A DNA stretch of 64,000 bases, from the NCBI RefSeq assembly GCF_026239735.1, contig NZ_JAPIVT010000001.1, positions 496,001-560,000 of the forward strand. The letters are read 5' to 3'. This document shows, piece after piece, positions 1 to 8,525 of this stretch. The translations under genes were made by a program, and so were the position numbers. The notes below the pieces were generated by a model, which was not told where the DNA came from, did not search any database, and saw only the letters and a list, made by a program, of their open reading frames with translations. Source of the stretch: Pedobacter sp. MC2016-05 (lineage in GTDB: Bacteria; Bacteroidota; Bacteroidia; Sphingobacteriales; Sphingobacteriaceae). Numbering within the stretch: position 1 is the first letter of the stretch; every line of letters begins with the position of its first letter.

Positions 1-607
1 CAAGTATGCCCGATAACCTTTCGTTGTCTGGCCGGCACATATCTCTATCCGTAGTACCTAAAACAATTTTCATGTAATGAAGTTCAGGATTGCTGTTGTT
101 CATCAAATTATCAACCGGATTGTTGAAATAAACATCATCATTATAAAATCCGTCTAATTGGCCACTGATATCAAATGCGCCACTCATGCTAAACATGTGG
201 CTCACCAGCCAGGGATGTCTGAAAGCAAAATTGGCCGCATGGTATCCACCAAAACTACAGCCAGCAGTAATGATCTTGCTGTGCCCGGTTTCATGTCTGG
301 CTAAAGGTGCAACTTCCTCCAGTAGATACTTGTCGTACCAAATGTGATTTTTTACTCTGTCTGCAGGATGGATGCTTTTGTTGTACCAGCTTAATTTATC
401 AATGCCATCAGGACAATAGATCTTAATTTTTCCTTCATTGATAAAACCCTCAACAGAATCTATCAATTTGAAGTCTTTGTTTTCGAAATATCGCCCCATA
501 CTTGTTGGGAACAGTAGAATAGGGATACCACTGTGACCAAAGATGAGCATGTCGATTTCAGCACTTAAATTTGGGCTGTACCACTTTTTATGTTCTTCTT
601 TAATCAT
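1..607 (-). CDS. Putative esterase (alpha/beta hydrolase), 3' part beyond window
   Basis: The reading frame is open from an ATG at 607 down to the left edge, so the C-terminus is missing. The visible ~202 residues begin MIKEEHKKWYSPNL and contain a nucleophile elbow GCSFGGYHAA, which matches the GxSxG serine of alpha/beta hydrolases of the esterase D/enterochelin-esterase type. The nucleophile would be the Ser of CSFGG; the catalytic His probably lies outside the window. No signal peptide is seen, so it is probably cytoplasmic. It is transcribed divergently from a second esterase at 776, with 168 bp between them. The substrate cannot be told from sequence. Confidence 0.8.
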   Translation of the reverse strand, partial: MIKEEHKKWYSPNLSAEIDMLIFGHSGIPILLFPTSMGRYFENKDFKLIDSVEGFINEGKIKIYCPDGIDKLSWYNKSIHPADRVKNHIWYDKYLLEEVAPLARHETGHSKIITAGCSFGGYHAANFAFRHPWLVSHMFSMSGAFDISGQLDGFYNDDVYFNNPVDNLMNNSNPELHYMKIVLGTTDRDMCRPDNERLSGIL

Positions 608-703
608 ATATAAAATTGAATGTTTTAAGATAGAAATTTAATTCAACAAAAAGAATGTAATCGTTTTAAAATAAAGGATTTTGTAAAAATTGGCCGCCTT
701 TAA

Positions 704-732
704 TTGATAGTTTATCAAGATTTGTACCTTTG
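704..732 (+). promoter_or_regulatory. Bacteroidota-type promoter for the esterase at 776
   Basis: TACCTTTG at 725-732 matches the Bacteroidota -7 element TAnnTTTG. A TTG at 704-706 lies 18 nt upstream and fits the -33 element. The start codon is about 43 nt downstream of the -7 box. The 10-bp palindrome CAATCGATTG at 752-761 falls in the predicted leader. Confidence 0.5.
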
Positions 733-775
733 TACTTTTATCAAACTGTGTCAATCGATTGGGGGTTAGAATATC

Positions 776-1585
776 ATGTACACAACAATTTTATCAGTAA
801 AAGTTAATACCAGTAGTTTTAAGATACCATCTGCTTTTTTGAAGCGGGAGGTTGAAATAGATATATATGCACCTGAAGGCATTTTGGGCAATGAGAAAAT
901 AGAACTCCTTTTGCTAAACGATGGGCAAGATGTAGCCAAGATGGAATTCAGTAGAATTTTGCAAGAAGCACATCACAATAAAAGAAATCATAGGTTAATT
1001 GTTGTTGCCATTAAGGCATCTACCGAACGATTAATGGAGTATGGAGTTGCAGGCGTTCCTGATTTTAAAGGCCGCGGAGCCAAAGCGGATTTGTATACCG
1101 ACTTTGTGATTAAGGAGCTTTTGCCTTTTGTGAAAAAGAAAATTGCCATGCCTATTACCGGAAGAGTTGGTTTTGCCGGTTTTTCTTTAGGTGGTTTGTC
1201 AGCTTTTGATATTGCGTGGAATAACCCATCGGTTTTTGATGTAATAGGTGTTTTTTCGGGAGCTTTTTGGTGGAGAAAGAAAGATTTGACCGAAGGCTAT
1301 ACAGATGCAGATCGAATAATGCACTCACTTATTGATTCTACATCTACAAAACCTGATATGAAATTCTGGTTAATGACTGGAACTGAAGATGAAAAAGCAG
1401 ATCGGAACAAAAACTTAATCATCGATTCTATTGATGATACCATTGATGTAGTAAAATCTCTTTTAAGGAAAGGTTATAAGCGGCCTGAAAATATATTTTA
1501 CTATGAAAAAGTTGGCGGCAAACATGATGTTGCTACCTGGGAAAGCGTGATGCGTGCCTTTTTAGACTGGGCTTTTGAAGTTTAA
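776..1585 (+). CDS. Putative esterase, alpha/beta hydrolase fold
   Basis: A 269-residue protein of the putative-esterase family (esterase D/enterochelin-esterase-like). The nucleophile elbow GFSLGG places the catalytic Ser at residue 137. A TGTEDE motif near residue 201 offers the acid, and GGKHD places the His at 250. No signal peptide is visible, so it is probably a cytoplasmic carboxylester hydrolase. It has its own promoter-like site at 704-732. A second, distantly similar esterase is transcribed away from it at 607. The pair may arise from an old duplication, but overall similarity looks low. The substrate is unknown. Confidence 0.85.
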   Translation: MYTTILSVKVNTSSFKIPSAFLKREVEIDIYAPEGILGNEKIELLLLNDGQDVAKMEFSRILQEAHHNKRNHRLIVVAIKASTERLMEYGVAGVPDFKGRGAKADLYTDFVIKELLPFVKKKIAMPITGRVGFAGFSLGGLSAFDIAWNNPSVFDVIGVFSGAFWWRKKDLTEGYTDADRIMHSLIDSTSTKPDMKFWLMTGTEDEKADRNKNLIIDSIDDTIDVVKSLLRKGYKRPENIFYYEKVGGKHDVATWESVMRAFLDWAFEV

Positions 1586-1589
1586 TAAG

Positions 1590-2267
1590 CTACTGATATT
1601 TATTGAGAATTGGGGTGTCGAAAATTGTCCATAGGCAGGCCTTTTGGTCGCAGCTTTTTAATGCGCTATTCGCCCAGGTGTTGCAGGTTTTAAAAATGCT
1701 ATAACTGCCTTTCGCTTTATAAAAAGCGTCGGTCTCATCATAGTGGATTTCCGGACCAATGTTTATGAAGTTCCCCTTGTCATCGGTAAGGAAGCTAGCA
1801 GTAATGTAGTTGATTAACTGCTGATACTGTTTGTTGCTGATGATAATCTTTTTACAATGCTGATCCTCAACAGGAGTATGATAGTAGCTGGTATGCATTG
1901 CTGAAGTACTTAAGCCTGTAATTGCACGCAAGCCGGTGCTCAGTTTAAGATCTGAAAATTCAGGGGTTTCCAGATAAAACTTTTCATCGCCCCAGCCAAA
2001 AGAGAGGTAATTGTAGGTGCTGTCTGCATGCACAGTGTGATTGTATTTAATTTCTTTCGTCCAATCTCTTAGCAAATGCGTTGCTGGTACGGCAATATCA
2101 GTATGAATTCCATTGCTTATGATATAGATGGCAATGCCATTGCTTGGTACCGACTTCCCGTTTACCGTAATCCGCGAGAGTATAAAAGCAGCAAGGAAAT
2201 AAAAGGCTATAAGCGATAGAAATACCACTGTTAGCCTTGCTGCGTAGGTTAAAAATCTTTTGTTCAT
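1590..2267 (-). CDS. DUF2459 / TIGR02117 family membrane-anchored protein
   Basis: A 225-residue protein with one N-terminal hydrophobic segment (about residues 8-31) and the rest probably periplasmic. The motifs NGIHTDIAVP (about 52-61), FGWGDEKFYLET and CNTWANSALK (about 195-204) are those I recall for the DUF2459 family, first noticed next to urease genes. The conserved His and Cys have suggested a cysteine-hydrolase-like active site, but the function is not established. It is convergent with the esterase ending at 1585, with a 4-nt gap. No urease genes are present here. Confidence 0.75.
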   Translation of the reverse strand: MNKRFLTYAARLTVVFLSLIAFYFLAAFILSRITVNGKSVPSNGIAIYIISNGIHTDIAVPATHLLRDWTKEIKYNHTVHADSTYNYLSFGWGDEKFYLETPEFSDLKLSTGLRAITGLSTSAMHTSYYHTPVEDQHCKKIIISNKQYQQLINYITASFLTDDKGNFINIGPEIHYDETDAFYKAKGSYSIFKTCNTWANSALKSCDQKACLWTIFDTPILNKYQ

Positions 2268-2384
2268 TACTGTTAATGCCAGAAATCATTCTTCGGTAAC
2301 CCATAATTCTTATATCGATATTTCTTATAGGCACATCAACAAAGGTGATTTTCAATAGCTTTTATAAAGCCATACCTTCAACAC

Positions 2385-2834
2385 ATGATTAAAGGACTAT
2401 TTGAGACGCATATTTATGTAGAAAACTTAGAAATATCTATCGATTTCTACAGTAATGTTTTAGGACTCACTCAATGCCATTACGAGCCAGAGCGCAAAAT
2501 TGCTTTTTTCTGGGTAGGTAAACCCAAAGAAGCGATGTTGGGCATTTGGGAAAAACCAAAAGAAGAAATTGACATCCGTCATTTTGCATTCACATGTGAT
2601 GTTGATGATGTACTGGAAAAATCGGTACATTTTTTAAAAACGAGAGGATTGCAGCCTTATAATTTCCTTAAGTCTAACGATAGCCAACCGATGGTTTTTG
2701 CATGGATGCCCGCTATCGCGGTTTATTTCAATGATCCTGATGGCCATGCTTTGGAATTTATTGCGATTTTAAAAGGTGATGCTAAACCGGAATTAGGGGT
2801 GATTTCTTTTACAGAATGGTTGAGCGCTCAGTAA
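2385..2834 (+). CDS. VOC family protein (glyoxalase/dioxygenase superfamily)
   Basis: A 149-residue protein with the paired beta-alpha-beta-beta-beta modules of the vicinal oxygen chelate superfamily. Likely metal ligands are His9 (ETHIYVENL), His66 (IRHFAF) and Glu124 (DPDGHALEFI), which is the usual VOC spacing. The closing DPDGHALEF motif is typical. It may be a lyase, dioxygenase or antibiotic-binding protein; the reaction cannot be assigned. It appears monocistronic and lies divergent from the DUF2459 gene. A 255-bp gap with no recognised gene follows before typA. Confidence 0.8.
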   Translation: MIKGLFETHIYVENLEISIDFYSNVLGLTQCHYEPERKIAFFWVGKPKEAMLGIWEKPKEEIDIRHFAFTCDVDDVLEKSVHFLKTRGLQPYNFLKSNDSQPMVFAWMPAIAVYFNDPDGHALEFIAILKGDAKPELGVISFTEWLSAQ

Positions 2835-3058
2835 GGCTGATTGTACTTTCCTTTAAAAACATCAATAGTTTGAATAGGGTTGCGATTTAAACCCAATGGC
2901 AACGGCGCTCCGGATTTTGATGAGGACTATAGTGTACAGCGGGCTGATGCAAACCTAAGTGCTACATCATTGGCTTTTCTATTTAGAGATGAGATAATTA
3001 CAACATTATCATAGCATTAAATAGTGGCTCGTATAGTAGATTTCCCATTTTTAAACAC

Positions 3059-3085
3059 TATCTTTGCGCCAAATTTATAGGCGCA
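3059..3085 (+). promoter_or_regulatory. typA promoter -7 box with overlapping inverted repeat
   Basis: TATCTTTG at 3059-3066 matches TAnnTTTG. It overlaps an inverted repeat, TGCGCC (3065-3070) and GGCGCA (3080-3085), separated by 9 nt, and the ATG follows at 3090. If transcription starts about 4 nt after the box, the 5' arm is only partly transcribed, so this may act as DNA rather than as an RNA hairpin. Confidence 0.5.
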
Positions 3086-3089
3086 TTTT

Positions 3090-4886
3090 ATGCAAAAGAT
3101 TAGAAATATAGCTATTATAGCTCACGTTGACCACGGTAAAACCACTTTGGTTGATAAAATTTTACACTCTTGTTCTGTTTTTCGTGATAACGAACAAAAA
3201 GGAGAATTGATATTAGATAACAACGATTTAGAGCGTGAACGTGGGATCACTATCGTATCTAAAAACGTATCAGTACAATATAAAGACGTAAAAATTAACA
3301 TTATCGATACACCTGGTCACGCGGATTTCGGCGGTGAGGTAGAGCGTGTATTAAAAATGGCTGATGGTGTACTTTTACTTTGCGATGCTTTTGAAGGTGC
3401 AATGCCTCAAACGCGTTTCGTCACGCAAAAGGCTTTGGCGTTAGGTTTAAAACCAATCGTGGTGGTAAACAAAGTGGATAAAGAAAACTGTCGCCCGGAA
3501 GAGGTTTATGAGCAAATTTTCGAATTGTTCTTTAACCTTGAGGCAACTGAAGATCAATTAGATTTTCCGGTAATTTATGGTTCATCTAAACAAGGATGGA
3601 TGAGTACTGACTGGCAGAAACCAACTACAGATATTTTCGCATTGTTAGATGCAGTTGTGGCTAACATTCCACCTGCACCGATTAACGATGGAACTTTACA
3701 AATGCAAATTACTTCGTTAGATTATTCGTCTTTCGTAGGTCGTATTGCAATCGGTCGTGTTCACCGTGGGACTATTAAAGAAAACCAACCAGTTACTTTA
3801 ATTAAACGTGATGGCAAAATTGTTAAAACAAGAGTTAAAGAACTTTATACTTTCGAAGGTTTAGGAAAAATCCGTACTCAGGAAGTTAGTTCTGGTGATA
3901 TTTGTGCAGTTGTAGGTATTGATGGTTTTGATATTGGTGACACAATCGCTGATTTCGAGGCGCCAGAGCAATTACCAGTAATTAGCATTGATGAGCCAAC
4001 AATGAACATGTTGTTCACCATCAATAACTCTCCTTTCTTCGGTAAAGAAGGTAAATTAGTTACTTCTCAACGTATCAAAGATCGTTTGATGAAAGAAATG
4101 GAGAAAAACTTGGCATTAAAAGTTGTTGAAACTGAAGGTGCTGATTCATGGTTAGTTTATGGTCGTGGTATTCTTCACTTATCTGTATTAATCGAAACGA
4201 TGCGTCGTGAAGGTTATGAATTACAGGTTGGTCAGCCACAGGTTATCGTTAAAGAAATTGATGGTAAAAAACATGAGCCGGTTGAGACATTAATTGTTGA
4301 TGTTCCTGGTGATGTTGCTGGTAAAGTAATCGAATTGGTAACTCAGCGTAAAGGTGAATTGTTAATTATGGAGCCAAAAGGCGATTTACAACACTTAGAA
4401 TTCGAAATCCCGTCTCGTGGTATTATCGGTTTACGTAACAACGTATTAACGGCTACTGCTGGTGAGGCGATTATGGCACACCGTTTCAAAGCTTACGAGC
4501 CTTGGAAAGGTGCAATTCCAGGTCGTTTGAATGGAGTATTAATCTCTATGGATAAGGGTACAACTACCGCTTATTCTATTGATAAATTACAGGATAGAGG
4601 TCGTTTCTTTGTAGATCCAGGAACTGATATTTACGAAGGACAGATTTTGGGTGAGCACATTCGCGATAACGATTTGGTGATCAACATCGTTAAAGGAAAA
4701 GCATTAACCAATATGCGTGCTTCTGGTACAGATGATAATGCTCGTATTGCACCTGCGATTAAATTCTCTTTAGAAGAATCTATGGAGTATATCCAGGCTG
4801 ATGAGTACATCGAAGTTACGCCGCAAAGCATGCGTTTGCGTAAAATCCTCCTAACAGAGCAACAACGTAAAAATAACGGTAGATAG
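3090..4886 (+). CDS. typA: Translational GTPase TypA/BipA
   Basis: A 598-residue ribosome-binding GTPase of the EF-G/LepA class, needed for ribosome assembly and stress or cold adaptation in other bacteria. The G motifs are AHVDHGKT (11-18), RGITI (51-55), DTPGHADF (73-80) and NKVD (127-130). Domain II, two EF-G-like alpha/beta domains and the BipA-specific C-terminal domain with GIIGLRN follow in normal order and length. Codon use looks biased (many CGT Arg and GGT Gly codons), as in well-expressed genes. It has its own promoter-like site and is followed by a strong terminator, so it is probably monocistronic. Confidence 0.97.
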   Translation: MQKIRNIAIIAHVDHGKTTLVDKILHSCSVFRDNEQKGELILDNNDLERERGITIVSKNVSVQYKDVKINIIDTPGHADFGGEVERVLKMADGVLLLCDAFEGAMPQTRFVTQKALALGLKPIVVVNKVDKENCRPEEVYEQIFELFFNLEATEDQLDFPVIYGSSKQGWMSTDWQKPTTDIFALLDAVVANIPPAPINDGTLQMQITSLDYSSFVGRIAIGRVHRGTIKENQPVTLIKRDGKIVKTRVKELYTFEGLGKIRTQEVSSGDICAVVGIDGFDIGDTIADFEAPEQLPVISIDEPTMNMLFTINNSPFFGKEGKLVTSQRIKDRLMKEMEKNLALKVVETEGADSWLVYGRGILHLSVLIETMRREGYELQVGQPQVIVKEIDGKKHEPVETLIVDVPGDVAGKVIELVTQRKGELLIMEPKGDLQHLEFEIPSRGIIGLRNNVLTATAGEAIMAHRFKAYEPWKGAIPGRLNGVLISMDKGTTTAYSIDKLQDRGRFFVDPGTDIYEGQILGEHIRDNDLVINIVKGKALTNMRASGTDDNARIAPAIKFSLEESMEYIQADEYIEVTPQSMRLRKILLTEQQRKNNGR

Positions 4887-4910
4887 TTCGCTAACGCTAT
4901 TATAAAATCA

Positions 4911-4939
4911 AAAGCCTCGATGTAAATCGGGGCTTTTTA
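4911..4939 (+). terminator. Intrinsic terminator after typA
   Basis: Arms AAAAGCCTCGAT (4911-4922) and ATCGGGGCTTTT (4927-4938) pair over 12 bp with one G-T wobble around a GTAA loop, and run into a T tract. Confidence 0.85.
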
Positions 4940-5259
4940 ATTTTGAGGGGTTTTTGTTGTTCAACATGGAGGTAAGGATTCAAACCATTGCTCTTGGTTT
5001 CCCTTTCCTCGAGGAGCGGGATGACTACGATTTTGCGAAAGCACAAACTTAAAGAGAGTGAGTTTTTTGATTTAAGAAAACCTAAGCTGATACTCATAAG
5101 ATTTCCTATCAGGAAATCCTCATAAATTAATCAATCGATTGATTTTCTGTCAGCTATTTTTCATAAAACTTTTAAGAATAAAAAACTAACATTTCCATGG
5201 CAGATGGATTTCATTGTCCTTTTAATTTTGCTGGCATTACCAAACTAATCAATCCCTTT
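4940..5259. other. Intergenic stretch with two palindromes, no gene seen
   Basis: About 320 bp between the typA terminator and the first acyltransferase start. A minus-strand open frame crosses it but has no recognisable protein features, and its end lies inside the terminator. Two inverted repeats are visible: GATTTCC/GGAAATC (5100-5118, 5-nt loop) and the perfect 16-bp palindrome AATCAATCGATTGATT (5129-5144). A TATTTTTC sequence near 5155 is a one-mismatch -7 box for the downstream gene. Confidence 0.5.
5129..5144. promoter_or_regulatory. Perfect 16-bp palindrome upstream of acyltransferase genes
   Basis: AATCAATCGATTGATT reads the same on both strands. It lies 116 bp before the chosen start at 5260 and just upstream of a weak -7-like site. 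It may be an operator. Its CAATCGATTG core also occurs at 752-761. Confidence 0.4.
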
Positions 5260-6186
5260 ATGATTAATAAGAGCCTATCCTTTCTGGGGATATTTTTATT
5301 AAACGCACTTTCTCTTTTACCACTATTTCTACTGTATAGATTAGCTGATGCTTTTTATGTATTGATTTTTTACGTTGTTAAGTATCGTAGAAAAGTGGTG
5401 AATGAGAATTTATACAATGCTTTCCCAGAAAAAAGCGCATTGGAACTTAAAGCCATAGAAAAGAAATATTACAAGTTTTTATCCTCGCTATTTATTGAGA
5501 TCATCAAAATGAAAAGCATCTCAAAGAAGGAGCTTAGTAAACGGGTAAAATTTAAAAATGCTGATTTAGTCGAGGCTTACCTTCAGAATAATGAAAGCGT
5601 ACTGTTTTGCTCGTCGCACTATGGCAATTATGAATGGGTGTGTATGGCAATCGGTTTAAATTTTTCGGGTCAACACTATCCCATTTACAAGCCGCTAAGC
5701 AGCGGAAGTTTCGACCGTTGGTTTTTAACCATGCGAAGTAGATTTGGTAATAAAATGGTAGCCATGCGTCAAACTTTGAGAGCCATTCAGGCTAGTAAAA
5801 ATTCAGCCAGTATGTTCACTTTTGGAAGTGATCAAGCGCCCGCAAAAGACGAATCAATCTATTGGACCCACTTTTTACATCAAGAAACTTCTGTTCAGTT
5901 GGGCATAGAAAAAATTGCCAAGAAAACAAATAGACCAGTATTTTATTTAAAAATCAACTATTTGAAAAGAGGCTACTACGAAGTGGATTGTGTTCCTATC
6001 TGCTTACATCCCAATAAAACTAAAGAATTTGAAATCACAGAAATGCATACTCGTGTACTGGAAGAAATGATCGAGGAAGAGCCGGCTTATTGGTTGTGGA
6101 GCCACCGTAGATGGAAATATAAACCACAGCCTAAGCCAGTTAGTTTATTAGAGAATGAGGGAGGCATTTCTGCTAGTTTGGCTTAG
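5260..6186 (+). CDS. LpxL/HtrB-type lysophospholipid (lipid A) acyltransferase, copy 1
   Basis: An inner-membrane acyltransferase of the LpxL/HtrB family, which adds secondary acyl chains to lipid A using acyl-ACP. The HX4E catalytic motif is H120-YGNY-E125, and the C-terminal AYWLWSHRRWKYKP motif is typical. One N-terminal membrane segment (about 9-42) anchors it. The frame is open to an ATG at 5197, but the ATG at 5260 is preferred because MINKSLSFLGIFLLN then aligns with the start of the copy at 6266 (MIKKGISHLGIFFLG). Length from there is 308 residues, normal for the family. Copy 2 follows after 79 bp. Confidence 0.9.
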   Translation: MINKSLSFLGIFLLNALSLLPLFLLYRLADAFYVLIFYVVKYRRKVVNENLYNAFPEKSALELKAIEKKYYKFLSSLFIEIIKMKSISKKELSKRVKFKNADLVEAYLQNNESVLFCSSHYGNYEWVCMAIGLNFSGQHYPIYKPLSSGSFDRWFLTMRSRFGNKMVAMRQTLRAIQASKNSASMFTFGSDQAPAKDESIYWTHFLHQETSVQLGIEKIAKKTNRPVFYLKINYLKRGYYEVDCVPICLHPNKTKEFEITEMHTRVLEEMIEEEPAYWLWSHRRWKYKPQPKPVSLLENEGGISASLA

Positions 6187-6265
6187 GCTTTCAATGAGAA
6201 TGACAAACACATAAATCTTTTTGAGTTTTTATCGTGTTTTCAGTTTTTGAATTAATTAATCTGAT

Positions 6266-7183
6266 ATGATTAAAAAGGGCATTTCCCATTTGGGAATATT
6301 TTTTTTAGGCGTATTATCGTTGCTGCCATTACCCATCTTGTATACACTAGCTGATATGAGCTATGTGCTAATTTACCGCGTTTTCGGTTACCGTAAAAAA
6401 GTAGTTAGAACTAACTTAACCCGTGCCTTTCCAGATAAAACATTAATCGAAATCCAGCATATTGAGAAACGTTTTTTCAAATACCTGTCTACACTTATTT
6501 TCGAAATTGTTAAGATGGGTAGTATTTCGAAAAAAGAGATCGAAAAACGATTCATTTTCAGAAATAAGAAAGTCGTACAAGCCTATCTTGATCGAGGCGA
6601 AAGCATTCTAGTATGTTCAGCACATTATGGTAATTGGGAGTGGGGCACTTTAGGAATAGGTTTAAATTTCTATGCAGATCATTATCCTATTTACAAGCCT
6701 TTAAGCAACAAAACCTTCGATAAGTGGTTTAAAAAAGTGCGTAGTCAATTTGGAAATAAGTTAGTACCAATGCGCCAAACCATGCGGGCGCTTGCAGCCA
6801 GCAAAGGTACCGCCAGTATCTTCAGTTTTGGAAATGACCAAGCGCCATCAAAAGATGAATCGCATTATTGGACAAGCTTTTTGCACCAGCAAGCCTCTAT
6901 TCAGCTTGGTATCGAAAAAATTGCGCGGAAGACCAATCAACCAATTTTTTATTTCAAGGTTAGGGTTTTAAAACGGGGCTATTATGAGGTAGATTGTGTG
7001 CCGCTTTGCTTAAATCCAGCAACGACAAAAGAATTCGAAATTACAGAATTACACACCCGTTTTCTGGAAGAAATTATCCGGGAGGAGCCTGCTCATTGGC
7101 TATGGAGTCACCGCCGGTGGAAATATAAACCAAAAAAGAAAGCGGCTAGTTTTTCACATAAAGAATATCGGCAACAAGCATAA
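6266..7183 (+). CDS. LpxL/HtrB-type lysophospholipid (lipid A) acyltransferase, copy 2
   Basis: A 305-residue paralogue of the gene ending at 6186. The two align almost without gaps: the HX4E motif is again H120-YGNW-E125, and KMxSISKKE, NDQAPSKDESxYW and HWLWSHRRWKYKP are shared. The role is probably late acylation of lipid A at the inner membrane. The copies may differ in acyl-chain or site preference, which sequence alone cannot decide. The adjacent arrangement indicates tandem duplication. The serine hydrolase at 7215 starts 31 nt after this gene ends, so co-transcription is likely. Confidence 0.92.
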   Translation: MIKKGISHLGIFFLGVLSLLPLPILYTLADMSYVLIYRVFGYRKKVVRTNLTRAFPDKTLIEIQHIEKRFFKYLSTLIFEIVKMGSISKKEIEKRFIFRNKKVVQAYLDRGESILVCSAHYGNWEWGTLGIGLNFYADHYPIYKPLSNKTFDKWFKKVRSQFGNKLVPMRQTMRALAASKGTASIFSFGNDQAPSKDESHYWTSFLHQQASIQLGIEKIARKTNQPIFYFKVRVLKRGYYEVDCVPLCLNPATTKEFEITELHTRFLEEIIREEPAHWLWSHRRWKYKPKKKAASFSHKEYRQQA

Positions 7184-7214
7184 TCTTTTATATTTGTCTC
7201 TGGAATCTATATTG

Positions 7215-8399
7215 ATGAAAATCTTCAAAAGGGCATTATTTTACTTCTTCCTTACTGTACTTCTTATTTTCGCAGGTTTATTTATCTGGCATCCATATTT
7301 AATGCGGGTTTTGTGGTATCGTACGCCCGATGCCAATACTTACAAGGCTTTTCCACAAGAAATCGTACATAAAAGCGATTCGGTGTTTCGTTTCTTTTCT
7401 GCTTCGAAAATGAGAAATGATCTTGATACTTTGAAAGTTCGTGATGGCAATAAACAGTTTGTTTCTTTTGCTGATTATTTCCAGAATGGGAAATTAAAAG
7501 CCTTTATCGTCATTCGGAATGATAGCATTCTCTATCAGAAATATGCTGCGGGTTATAGTGAAAGCACTTTAACTTCTATATTTTCTGGCGCTAAAAGTAT
7601 GGTTTCTGTTTTGCTTGGTGTGGCTTTGGCCAATGGCGATATCAAAAGTTTAAACGATAAGGTTACCGATTATCTTCCGGAGTTAAAATCCAATCAGGCA
7701 TTTGATCATATCACCGTTAAAAACCTATTGCATATGAAATCGGGATTGGAGTTTCAGGATGCATTTGGTGGTGTTCTGAAAGCATTTTTTTCTGACGAAG
7801 CCAAATATTATTATACCCACGATATGAAAGCTGAACTGATGAAAGTGAAGCTGGTAAATAAACCTGGTACCGTTTGGAAATACAAAAGTATTGACCCCAT
7901 GTTATTGGGCTGGATTTTGGAAAGGGCAACGGGTAAATCTGTAGCTCAGTTTTTTGAAGAAAATATCTGGCGAAAAATAGGAGCTGAATACGATGCCTCT
8001 TTCGGATTAGATCACATTAACGGTTTAGCCAACACTGCAAGCAGATTTCAGGTTACCGCTATCGATTTAGCTAAAATTGGTCGACTGTACCTTAACTACG
8101 GAAAATATAATAATAGTCAGATTCTTCCAGAAGAATGGGTGAAACAATCCATTAGTATAGGCGCTGAGCAACCGGCATCGGCAAAAGGCTGGCAGAAATC
8201 TGCTCATCATTATTTGTGGTGGGTTCCGCAAACGGGCGAAAATGGAGATTATGCGGCTGAAGGGATGTTGGGGCAGCGACTTTATATCGATCCTAAAACG
8301 AATACCATTATTGTTCAGTTTGCTGCGGGTGGTGCTGGCGATTATCCATATCGGAAAATAAGCAGGTATTTAGCTGGATTGACTTTCAGTTACCCTTAG
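7215..8399 (+). CDS. Serine hydrolase, beta-lactamase/esterase (class C-like) family
   Basis: A 394-residue protein with an N-terminal membrane segment (about 8-27), so it is probably anchored facing the periplasm. The penicillin-binding-like SxxK motif is S124-GAK127, and YKS about 115 residues later stands in the YxN position. The family includes class C beta-lactamases, DD-peptidases and esterases such as 6-aminohexanoate hydrolase. The frame begins with TTG at 7194, but the ATG at 7215 puts the membrane anchor at the N-terminus and is preferred. It lies in line with the two acyltransferases and may share their transcript. Beta-lactam resistance should not be assumed. Confidence 0.85.
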   Translation: MKIFKRALFYFFLTVLLIFAGLFIWHPYLMRVLWYRTPDANTYKAFPQEIVHKSDSVFRFFSASKMRNDLDTLKVRDGNKQFVSFADYFQNGKLKAFIVIRNDSILYQKYAAGYSESTLTSIFSGAKSMVSVLLGVALANGDIKSLNDKVTDYLPELKSNQAFDHITVKNLLHMKSGLEFQDAFGGVLKAFFSDEAKYYYTHDMKAELMKVKLVNKPGTVWKYKSIDPMLLGWILERATGKSVAQFFEENIWRKIGAEYDASFGLDHINGLANTASRFQVTAIDLAKIGRLYLNYGKYNNSQILPEEWVKQSISIGAEQPASAKGWQKSAHHYLWWVPQTGENGDYAAEGMLGQRLYIDPKTNTIIVQFAAGGAGDYPYRKISRYLAGLTFSYP

Positions 8400-8407
8400 A
8401 ATTATTT

Positions 8408-8500
8408 AACCGCAAAGGGTACAATGTTTTTCGCAAAGAAACACGAGGTTTGCATATAGCTCTGCGTTATCTGCGCTTGCTTTAAATTCTTTGCGTTTAA
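8408..8500. repeat. CGCAAAG-type imperfect inverted repeat
   Basis: Copies of CGCAAAG at 8411-8417 and 8431-8438 face degenerate CTTTGCG copies at 8461-8495. The best arms are CGCAAAGAA (8432-8440) and TTCTTTGCG (8487-8495), a perfect 9-bp pair. From memory, similar CGCAAAG-rich intergenic repeats are scattered in Bacteroidota genomes. It fills most of the 126-bp gap between two co-directional genes. Confidence 0.5.
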
Positions 8501-8525
8501 TTTTAAAATCCTACATTGCTTTTCA

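Noticed and set aside
2098..2355. Minus-strand ORF overlapping the DUF2459 gene
   Set aside because: It overlaps the strong DUF2459 frame in another phase and lacks any family motif.
4960..5030. Possible tRNA, because of a GATTCAAACC sequence
   Set aside because: No acceptor stem, D-arm or anticodon arm could be drawn around it.
4900..5097. Minus-strand ORF of 65 codons downstream of typA
   Set aside because: It ends inside the typA terminator, has no recognisable domain, and overlaps inverted repeats; better explained as intergenic DNA.
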